DNA of 64,000 nucleotides from Acidimicrobiaceae bacterium. Its GTDB lineage: Bacteria; Actinomycetota; Acidimicrobiia; Acidimicrobiales; RAAP-2. A program made the translations under genes and the position numbers. A model generated the notes under the pieces. The model ran no database searches, was not told the DNA's origin, and worked only from the letters and a program-made list of their open reading frames with translations. This document shows, piece after piece, positions 57,575 through 64,000 of this stretch (position 1 is the first letter of the stretch; each line of letters begins with the position of its first letter). Location of the stretch: the NCBI GenBank assembly GCA_947456245.1, contig CANGPS010000005.1, positions 23,352 through 87,351 on the forward strand. The letters run 5' to 3'.

Positions 57575-57580
57575 TACCAT
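57575..57580 (+). promoter_or_regulatory. leaderless-type -10 box of the GH78 gene
   Basis: TACCAT, six bases before the GTG at 57587. No Shine-Dalgarno is present. Confidence 0.45.
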
Positions 57581-57586
57581 CGAGCC

Positions 57587-59965
57587 GTGGCTGTCGTGAC
57601 GCACCCCTCACCGTTCGAAGCCCGTTGGCGGGGGTCGTGGATCTGGTTCGAGCGCCCACGATTGACGACCAAGAGCGCCACCCGGCCCATCCTCGATGAA
57701 CCGACCGATCGTGTGGCCCTGCTGCGCAAGGACCTTCACCTCGACGAGGTGCCGCCGGAGGCACCGTGCCGAATCTGGGTCGATGGTCGCTACCGGTTGA
57801 GCGTCAACGGCGTGGAGGCCGCTCGCGGACCGGTCCGCTCCGATCCCCGACAGTCGCACTACGACGTGGTGGACCTCGCAGCCCTACTGGTGGCTGGTTC
57901 GAACACCATCGCCATCACCGCACGGCACTTCGGCGAGGAGACGTCGTGGTGGACGCCGGTCCCTCCCACCTACTCGCTCGGGGCTGGTTCCGTGGTCTTC
58001 GAGCTCAAGGTCGGGGACGACTGGGTGGTCTCTGATCGCTCATGGAGGTCGATGCCCGGTGAGGCGTGGACGCCGGTGGCGCTGCCCGGCGATGTGGCGT
58101 GCCTCCCGCTCGAGTCGTTCGACGTCAGACGGCATCCTCTGGGTTGGGAGCAGGCGGGCTTCGATGACGCAGCATGGCCTCGTGCCATCGAGATCGCTCC
58201 GGTCCACACCGGTGGTCGGTCGGAGAAGCGCCCGCCGAGCGAACCATTCGGCATGCTGCTCCCCCCTGTCCGGCCGGCCTTCCCGGGAGGATCGCTCCAT
58301 GAGGCGCCTCCTGTGAGGTGGATGTCGGGCGTCGGGGGCGAGGTCCTCGACGATCCCGTGCGCCAGGTGCTCTCCGACGAGGTGGCTGCGTCTGGGCCGC
58401 CCATCTCGAGCTCCATCGTCGACTTTGGCCGCATCGTTGCCGGGACTGTGCTGCTCGAGGTGCGAGGTGCGGCCTCGGGCTCCACCATCGACGTCGCCGC
58501 CGCCGAACACCTCGACGAGGAGGGTCACCTCGCGACCCTCGGGCAGCATGCTGGCTTTCGCTATGTCTGCGACGACCGGCCTGTCCAGACCTTCGAGACC
58601 TTCGACGTGATCGGAACTCGCTACCTCAAGCTGTCCCTTCGCGGCGCAGCGGGTGCCTCCCCGGAGGTGTCGGTCTCGGTGCAGGATCGCCACCGGCCCC
58701 GCGGTGAGGGTCCGAGCTTCTCGTGCTCTGACCCTCTGATCGAGGAGATCCACCAAGTGGGGCTGCGGACGGTGGACCTCTCGGCGCTCGATGCCTACAT
58801 CGACTGTCCGTCACGCGAGCAGCGGGCGTGGACCGGGGACTCCGTGGTGCACCAGATGGTCGACCTCGTGTCCAACCCCGACTGGTCCATGGCGATCTGG
58901 CATCCGCAGCTGGCCGCCACCCCTCGCGCCGATGGGATGCTGGCGATGGCTCCAGCCTCGGACTTCTGGCTTGCCGACGGGACCATGGTGCCCGACTGGT
59001 CGCTGCACTGGGTCCGGTCCGTGCGAAACCTCTGGGACTACGCGGGCGATGCCGACCTGATCGCCGAGCTGCTCCCGGTGGCAGAGCGGACGGTGCGGTG
59101 GTTCGAGACCTACCTCGGAGACGATTCGCTTCTGGCCGATGTGACGGGTTGGGTGCTGCTCGACTGGGCAAGCGTCTACTCCGATGGTCGATCGTCCACC
59201 CTCAACGCCCTCTGGGCGCGCGCGCTCGAGGATCTCGCCGTGTTGGCCGAGGCGATGGGCAACCAGGGCGTCGGCACGTGGGCTCGCCAACGCCACGATG
59301 GAGTCCGACGGGCGTTCGATGCCTTCTGGGATGAGGAGCGATGCGTGTACGTCGACTGCATCGTCGATGGCAGGCCCTCGGCCGCAGCTGCGCAGCATGG
59401 AGGTGCAGCCGCGCTCGCCGCTGGGATCGTCCCCGACGATCGGGTCGACCGTGTCATCGATCGCCTCACGGACCGCTCACGACTGATCCGACACTCGTTC
59501 GTCATGGACACCGTCGCCGTGGGATCCGACTCCTCCGGCTTCATCCACCTGGTCAACGGCTACCCGGAGCCGACCTGGGATCCGATCGAGCAGATGGTGG
59601 GCGCTGAGCCGTTCTTCCGATATGTCCTCCACGACGGTCTGGCTCGTGCCGGTCGGGCCGACCTCATCGTCGATCAGGTGCGGGACTGGCGATCCTTCCT
59701 CGACGCCGGCGAGACGACCTGGCCGGAGTGCTGGAACGGTGGCACACGGTGTCATGGGTGGTCATCGACGCCGACGCGGGACCTGATCGTTCACACGCTC
59801 GGCATCCGTCCGGCCGCACCGGGGTATGCCGCTGTCTCGGTGACGCCTTCGCTCGGTGGTCTCGAGTGGGCGCGCGCAACCGTACCCACCCCACACGGGG
59901 AAATCACCGTGTTCGCCCATCGGGACGGTCGCCTCGAGATCGACTCCCCCGTTCCCGTCGTCTGA
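57587..59965 (+). CDS. GH78 alpha-L-rhamnosidase-like glycosidase
   Basis: 792 residues from the GTG at 57587, chosen for the TACCAT box at leaderless spacing. N-terminal beta domains (WRGSWIWFERPR) lead to a six-hairpin (alpha/alpha)6 barrel with the GH78 signature YIDCPSREQRAWTGDSVVHQ (about 414-433), later TTWPECWNGG and CHGWSSTPT, then a C-terminal beta domain. No signal peptide is seen, so it is probably cytoplasmic. Expected to remove terminal alpha-L-rhamnose, but related enzymes have other targets. Confidence 0.88.
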   Translation: MAVVTHPSPFEARWRGSWIWFERPRLTTKSATRPILDEPTDRVALLRKDLHLDEVPPEAPCRIWVDGRYRLSVNGVEAARGPVRSDPRQSHYDVVDLAALLVAGSNTIAITARHFGEETSWWTPVPPTYSLGAGSVVFELKVGDDWVVSDRSWRSMPGEAWTPVALPGDVACLPLESFDVRRHPLGWEQAGFDDAAWPRAIEIAPVHTGGRSEKRPPSEPFGMLLPPVRPAFPGGSLHEAPPVRWMSGVGGEVLDDPVRQVLSDEVAASGPPISSSIVDFGRIVAGTVLLEVRGAASGSTIDVAAAEHLDEEGHLATLGQHAGFRYVCDDRPVQTFETFDVIGTRYLKLSLRGAAGASPEVSVSVQDRHRPRGEGPSFSCSDPLIEEIHQVGLRTVDLSALDAYIDCPSREQRAWTGDSVVHQMVDLVSNPDWSMAIWHPQLAATPRADGMLAMAPASDFWLADGTMVPDWSLHWVRSVRNLWDYAGDADLIAELLPVAERTVRWFETYLGDDSLLADVTGWVLLDWASVYSDGRSSTLNALWARALEDLAVLAEAMGNQGVGTWARQRHDGVRRAFDAFWDEERCVYVDCIVDGRPSAAAAQHGGAAALAAGIVPDDRVDRVIDRLTDRSRLIRHSFVMDTVAVGSDSSGFIHLVNGYPEPTWDPIEQMVGAEPFFRYVLHDGLARAGRADLIVDQVRDWRSFLDAGETTWPECWNGGTRCHGWSSTPTRDLIVHTLGIRPAAPGYAAVSVTPSLGGLEWARATVPTPHGEITVFAHRDGRLEIDSPVPVV

Positions 59966-60004
59966 TCGGTCTCAGAGCACCCGCGCCTCACCGCCGCAGG
60001 TTGC

Positions 60005-60023
60005 CCGAGCATCAACCGCTCGG
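60005..60023. terminator. stem-loop between convergent GH78 and GNAT genes
   Basis: CCGAGC (60005-60010) pairs with GCTCGG (60018-60023) around a seven-base loop. It overlaps the GNAT stop codon and lies 40 bases after the GH78 stop. No U tract, so this is weak. Confidence 0.25.
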
Positions 60024-60602
60024 CTCGCGCCACATCGTGGTCACCCGGGGTCCTCCCCCGGGCATCGTGAAGGTTGCAAGCACCTCGAAGCCGACTCGTT
60101 CGTATCGGTCGACGTTGTCGGGGTTCGAGCTCTCGAGGTAGGTGGGTGCTCCGAGTCGGTCGACCGCGTCGAGGTTCTCCGAGACGAGTCGCATCCCGAG
60201 GCCTGAGCCTCTGGAACGGCCCTTCACGCCGACCATGTTCAAGTAGAAGTGGTCGGGAGCAGGTGGACGATGGTCGCTGAAGGCATCGAGCACCGACCTG
60301 ATGCGTCCGGCGGCCGTCCCGAGGGACTCGATGATGGCGTCGAGACGCTCGGACGCCGCTTGGCTGAGATCCGCGCATCCCGGGGGGTTCCAGACGGCGA
60401 CCGCCTCGCACCCACTCGTGCTCCATACCCAGTCATCCTCCGCCGCACTCTCGACGAATACCCGCCAGAGGCGCGAGAACACCGCACGTCTCCTCGTCTC
60501 CTGCGGGATCGCCCACGACCAGACCGGATCAGTGGCGAACGCCTCCGCGAGGGTGTCGACCACCGAGGGCACCTCATCGGCGCCGACCACGTGACCGATC
60601 AT
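60012..60602 (-). CDS. GNAT-family N-acetyltransferase
   Basis: 196 residues from the ATG at 60602 (MIGHVVGADEVPSVVDTLAE), with GAGG five bases upstream. The acetyl-CoA site is GRSRGSGLGMRLVSENLD and the C-terminal YERVGFEVLATFTMP is typical. An alternative ATG at 60851, in frame and with a stronger ribosome binding site, would add 83 residues that do not look like a GNAT N-terminus. Substrate unknown. It lies downstream of the DprA-like gene on the same strand. Confidence 0.82.
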   Translation of the reverse strand: MIGHVVGADEVPSVVDTLAEAFATDPVWSWAIPQETRRRAVFSRLWRVFVESAAEDDWVWSTSGCEAVAVWNPPGCADLSQAASERLDAIIESLGTAAGRIRSVLDAFSDHRPPAPDHFYLNMVGVKGRSRGSGLGMRLVSENLDAVDRLGAPTYLESSNPDNVDRYERVGFEVLATFTMPGGGPRVTTMWREPSG

Positions 60603-60945
60603 GTCTGCCTCGAGACCTCGGGAGCGCACATCATCAGGGCGTACCCCTGAGGCGGATGCTCTGAGGTTCTTGGTCTTCCAATCGATGCCATAGGGAACGA
60701 CGCTCTCCTCGCATCTGACGAGGGGCATTTCCGATCCCGCCAGGGTTTCGCCTGAGGCACGGGGGCAACGGGCCGGACCCGTGCTGATGGTGTCGGAGGG
60801 GGGACTCCCCTTCCCACCACTCAGCCGGTTCCCACGATTGGTGTCAACCATGGGTTCTCCTCGCTTGTTGTGCCCTTGGAACCCTACGCTCACCGAGTGA
60901 CAGCTCGGCCTTCACGAGTCACCGGCGCAGGTCCAGCGACGCTCC
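60603..60945 (-). other. 343-base interval: leader or N-terminal extension before the GNAT gene
   Basis: No separate gene is certain here. An ATG at 60851 has GAGGAGAACCC before it and stays open for 83 codons into the GNAT frame, using codons rare in the window (AGA, AGT, TCA, GTA). A TAGGGT at 60881-60886 (minus) could be its -10. A CCGAG/CTCGG hairpin near 60892-60907 may terminate the DprA transcript. Either an extended protein, a structured leader, or a remnant of a mobile element is possible. Confidence 0.4.
60881..60886 (-). promoter_or_regulatory. possible -10 box before the GNAT region
   Basis: TAGGGT on the minus strand, 29 bases before the ATG at 60851 that has the strong ribosome binding site. 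Confidence 0.3.
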
Positions 60946-61899
60946 TCAGAAGAGCTTCTGGACCTCTACGACCTCTGGGGCTGGAGCGGGAGCGGTCTCT
61001 GGTTCATCCTCGAGCCAGGCTTCGTCAGCCAGGTCGCAAACTGAACCTGCACCCTTCTTGATCAGTGCTGCATTTCCGGGGCCAACGTCAGGCCCCTCCC
61101 AGACCGTGACTCTGCCGTAGCCCTTCTCCAGCGCTTCGGTCGCTCCCGCCCAGGTTCCACCGCTGCCTTCGTCACTGGTGACGACCACAGTCAGGTCCGA
61201 CAGGGCGTAGACCAACTTGTTTCGTCCCATGGCCCCGCCTACAGAGAACGGTGCGTCGGGCCCGAACGGACTGATGAGTACGAGTGCCTCTTCGTGAACG
61301 GCAGCCCTGACGTCTGGGCGGCGGCTGACCGCTCGGATACCTTCGGTCGGCGCCCCACAGACCCGGCCACCAACTTCGATGGCTGCGTGCATGGCGATCT
61401 GGTCGATCCCCTTGGCGAGGCCACTGACAACGCCGAAGCCACCGCGCACCGCAGAGCGCGCGATCTCCCCCGCCGCATCGGACGTGGCTTCAGAGACTCC
61501 CCGAGAGCCCACAATCCCCACGTTGGCTTCCGAGAGCCACTCGACTGGGCCGGCTACCAAAAGTGACACTGGACACTGCTCGCCGAGCTTTTCACGGAGT
61601 CGGTGAGGAAAGCCTTCATCCATTGGCGTGAGGAGCCTGACGCCGGTCTCCTCGAGTCGCTCGGTCTCGAAGGAAAGTGCACGCGATGCGTCGAGAAGCT
61701 CTCGGATGCGATGAGCAAGCTCTGGGGTGACGATGAGATGTGAGGCGATCTGATCAACATCCATCTCAAGGATGCCGTCCAGCGCCGCCGAATCAGTGAA
61801 CGACTTCCAGAACTCTCGGGCGGTCAGGGGCTTGACGCCGACGTCCACGATCCGATTCGTCAGCAGCGCCATGGCCAGTGATTCAGATGACCTCGTCAT
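60946..61899 (-). CDS. DprA/Smf-like (SLOG) protein partnered with RecQ-PRTase
   Basis: 317 residues. After a helical N-terminal region (about 1-85) come DprA motifs: VGIVGSRGVSEATSDAAGEI, VVSGLAKGIDQIAMHAAIEV, and GRNKLVYALSDLTVVVTSDE (the RNK-x-x-ALS box), then WAGATEALEKGYGRVTVW. The usual C-terminal winged helix of DprA is missing, replaced by an acidic tail (DEPETAPAPAPEVVEVQKLF). DprA loads RecA on single-stranded DNA in transformation; DprA-like proteins also serve as antitoxins in ShosTA. The ATG overlaps the RecQ-PRTase stop by four bases. Confidence 0.85.
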   Translation of the reverse strand: MTRSSESLAMALLTNRIVDVGVKPLTAREFWKSFTDSAALDGILEMDVDQIASHLIVTPELAHRIRELLDASRALSFETERLEETGVRLLTPMDEGFPHRLREKLGEQCPVSLLVAGPVEWLSEANVGIVGSRGVSEATSDAAGEIARSAVRGGFGVVSGLAKGIDQIAMHAAIEVGGRVCGAPTEGIRAVSRRPDVRAAVHEEALVLISPFGPDAPFSVGGAMGRNKLVYALSDLTVVVTSDEGSGGTWAGATEALEKGYGRVTVWEGPDVGPGNAALIKKGAGSVCDLADEAWLEDEPETAPAPAPEVVEVQKLF

Positions 61900-63977
61900 G
61901 GAGCGCTCGTCGCCAAGGCCAACGGGTAGACCACGGGGAATCCCGCACGCCGCAGGACTCGGCCAATCTCGGTCATGGTCCAGCCCGAGTCCACGATGTC
62001 GTCGAGCAAGATCACAGGCTCCAAGCCTACGGGCAACGAAGGGCCCTGCTTCAGGCTGAACGCCCCATCGACGTTGGCAGCCTGATGGGCGCTGTTCTGC
62101 ATGAGCTTCTGCGCCTCTGCTGCTCGAGTTCGCTCAAGGATGTCGAAGAACGCCAGGCCCGACTTGGCTGCAACACGCCGGGCCAGACTCGCAACGAGCT
62201 CTGGGTTGTTCAGACTCGGCACGAAGGTCAGTGCTCGTGGGGCGGGTTCTGGTCCCCAGTTCTCGATCATGTTGACCACCGCATCAACCAGTGAGTCTGC
62301 GAACATCTGGTCGTCCTGCTTGCCGCTGCGAACCAGTTCGCCATATCCGGCGTCCCCCCACCGACAGAGATAGCGGCCTTCTGCCACCCGCTCATCATCG
62401 GGGATGTTCTTCGATCCCTTTCCCTTCACTCGCGGCTTGATGACGCCGAACTGGGAGTCAAGGAAATGCTGCGCCTTTCGGACCAATACTGGATCGAGGC
62501 CTACGGGCTGGGTGATCCCGGTGCAGCTGTCACAAAGGCCGCAGTCAGTCATGACGTTGTCGTCGAGAGCTCGCACCAGGAACGTCATTCGACACGAGCT
62601 TGTGTGCGCGTAATGCCGCATCTCGTCGAGTTCGGCGCGTCGGATGACGGAGAGTTCCTCTACGTGCTCGTGGGGGTAAGTCCACTGACCGAGTGTGCGC
62701 TCATAGCTCTTGGCCGTTGTTCTTCTCACCACTCCAGCAACGTCGAGCTGCTTGAGGACGCTTTCGATTTGGCGCCACTTGAGGTTCACTTCATGAGAGA
62801 TCATCTCGATCGAGAGGGGTCCCTCTGCCTTGTTGAGAACCGCTAAGACTTCGTTGACCTGAAGCTCAGTCGGAAACGCTGTGTCAATGAACCACTCAAC
62901 GATGCGGGCATCCTCTTCGCCCGTGAGCAGCACCCCAACCGAGTTCTGGAGCGCTCGACCCGCTCTGCCCACCTGCTGGTAGTAGTGGACGACCGATCCT
63001 GGAGACTGGAAGTGGATCACGAAGCCGATGCGAGGGTTGTCGTAGCCCATCCCCAGTGCAGTGGTGGCCACGAGCACCTTGAGGGAGCCCTCGAGGAGCA
63101 GGCGCTCCGCCTCCTCCTTCTCCTCCAACTCAACTCCCCCGTAGTACCGACGAGCATCGACCCCTTGTTGCTGCAACCAGGTTGTGACGACCTCAACATC
63201 GTTTGTGGTCAGGCAATAGATGATCCCTGAACCCGGAAGGCTTTTCACATAGGTGCTCAGCCACGCAAGTCGATCTGACCTGTCGGGGAGGTGGAGAACG
63301 TTGAGAGACAAACCATTTCGTCCGAGAGGCCCCCGCTGCACAAGAGCGCTGCGGCCGAGTTGTTCGCGTGCGTCCTCCATCACGCGTTCATTTGCTGTCG
63401 CAGTGCATCCGAGGATTGGCATTCCTTCCGGGAATGCGCTGAGCATCTTGCCGATACGGCGGTAGTCAGGTCGGAAGTCGTGGCCCCAATCGGAGATGCA
63501 GTGAACTTCGTCGACGACGGTGAGCCCGGGCCGGCGGCCGATGAGCGGCATGATCTCGTCGGCAAAGGCCGGATTTGCGAGTCGCTCGGGAGAGATCACG
63601 ACGACATCCACCTCGTCTGCATCGAGGAGGGCCACAAGCTGGCCGATCGTGTTGTCGGACGCCGAGTTGATGGTGAAGGACCTCAGCCCCAATCTTTCCG
63701 CAGCATCAATCTGGTTTCGCATGAGCGCGAGCAGCGGAGAGATGAGCAAGGTTGGCCCAAACCCCTGTTCCCTCAGGAGGTGAGTGGCGACGAAGTAGAC
63801 GGCACTCTTGCCCCAGCCAGTTCGCTGGACCAGAACTAGACGCTGGTGATCCAGCCCGAGAGCCTCGATCGCTTCGCGCTGTCCTCCATGGAATGTCGCC
63901 TCCGGATTAGCGGTGAGCTTTCGAAGGGCCTCCAGCACCGCATCGGCCCGCTTGCCTTCATGAACTATCGAATCCAA
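61896..63977 (-). CDS. RecQ-like helicase fused to PRTase-like domain (paralogue 2, candidate defence)
   Basis: 693 residues from a TTG at 63977; the frame stays open to the window edge, so the true start may lie outside. Helicase: QRTGWGKSAVYF (Walker A 53-58), DEVH at 156-159 with CISDWGHDFRPDY, motif VI YQQVGRAGRA, zinc cysteines CGLCDSC. The C-terminus is PRTase-like with VILLDDIVDSGWTMTEIG (655-672). It lacks HRDC. It overlaps the DprA-like gene by four bases. Base composition is lower in GC than most of the window. Confidence 0.85.
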   Translation of the reverse strand: MDSIVHEGKRADAVLEALRKLTANPEATFHGGQREAIEALGLDHQRLVLVQRTGWGKSAVYFVATHLLREQGFGPTLLISPLLALMRNQIDAAERLGLRSFTINSASDNTIGQLVALLDADEVDVVVISPERLANPAFADEIMPLIGRRPGLTVVDEVHCISDWGHDFRPDYRRIGKMLSAFPEGMPILGCTATANERVMEDAREQLGRSALVQRGPLGRNGLSLNVLHLPDRSDRLAWLSTYVKSLPGSGIIYCLTTNDVEVVTTWLQQQGVDARRYYGGVELEEKEEAERLLLEGSLKVLVATTALGMGYDNPRIGFVIHFQSPGSVVHYYQQVGRAGRALQNSVGVLLTGEEDARIVEWFIDTAFPTELQVNEVLAVLNKAEGPLSIEMISHEVNLKWRQIESVLKQLDVAGVVRRTTAKSYERTLGQWTYPHEHVEELSVIRRAELDEMRHYAHTSSCRMTFLVRALDDNVMTDCGLCDSCTGITQPVGLDPVLVRKAQHFLDSQFGVIKPRVKGKGSKNIPDDERVAEGRYLCRWGDAGYGELVRSGKQDDQMFADSLVDAVVNMIENWGPEPAPRALTFVPSLNNPELVASLARRVAAKSGLAFFDILERTRAAEAQKLMQNSAHQAANVDGAFSLKQGPSLPVGLEPVILLDDIVDSGWTMTEIGRVLRRAGFPVVYPLALATSAP

Positions 63978-64000
63978 CGTCCTTCTCCATTCTGGTGGCG

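Noticed and set aside
60603..60893. Cobalamin riboswitch before the GNAT gene
   Set aside because: Short matches such as GGGAAGGG and GCCCCCG occur, but the order and the B12-box core do not fit.

Overview
The window is 64 kb of densely packed, high-GC bacterial chromosome. The gene content points to an actinobacterium: a 20S proteasome with Pup-ligation genes in the order arc-dop-pup-prcB-prcA-pafA, a fused FbiC for cofactor F420, an F420-dependent luciferase-fold oxidoreductase, and a block resembling the mycobacterial tlyA-nadK-recN-pyrG-nudix-xerD and scpA-scpB-rluB-cmk-der order. The lack of several mycobacterial genes (steA, mctB, parA) in that block suggests a deep branch such as Acidimicrobiia. 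That placement is inference only. Many genes have no Shine-Dalgarno sequence; instead a TANNNT box sits 6-8 bases before the start codon, the pattern of leaderless actinobacterial mRNAs.

Layout. 1-5006 (minus): proteasome/pupylation operon, ending with the first ten codons of pafA at the left edge. 5178-7384: a ferredoxin, then an opposing operon of thioesterase, three small proteins (at least two membrane-spanning) and TrmI. 7451-12862 (plus): transketolase, FbiC and a LOG-family protein. 12867-21772: a small coiled protein, an acyl-CoA ligase, an NlpC/P60 hydrolase, and glutamate synthase GltD/GltB. 21912-24314: thiO-thiS, a 52-residue protein, a hemolysin-III-type membrane protein and tRNA-Pro(GGG). 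24383-30667: F420-dependent oxidoreductase, a serine hydrolase, a secreted GH5 glycosidase, Amt and PII, and a gamma-carbonic-anhydrase-like protein. 30707-36082: Der, a PDZ-radical-SAM-DUF512 protein, IspH, an HD protein and a glycosyltransferase.

36086-45336 holds plsC-cmk-aroA-tyrA-aroH-rluB-scpB-scpA, trpS, a degenerate site-2-protease homologue, a DksA/TraR protein and a Xer recombinase. 45326-54476 holds a Nudix hydrolase, pyrG, recN, nadK, tlyA, a HAD phosphatase, a universal stress protein and a RecQ helicase fused to a phosphoribosyltransferase (PRTase)-like tail. 54549-60602 is more accessory: an unrecognised protein, a monooxygenase-fold protein, an aldo/keto reductase, a TetR regulator, a GH78 rhamnosidase-like enzyme and a GNAT acetyltransferase.

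The right end, about 60.9-64.0 kb, differs in base composition. It carries a two-gene operon: a second RecQ-PRTase fusion overlapping a DprA/Smf-like protein by four bases. PRTase plus DprA is the pairing of the ShosTA anti-phage toxin-antitoxin system, and here the PRTase is attached to a helicase. This is the best candidate for an under-described (probably defence) system in the window. Other points of interest are the S2P homologue that has lost all its metal ligands, a Pup ending directly in Glu, a possible leader peptide overlapping thiO, a 15-base direct repeat flanking a two-gene segment beside tRNA-Pro, and a two-tier stem-loop after that tRNA.
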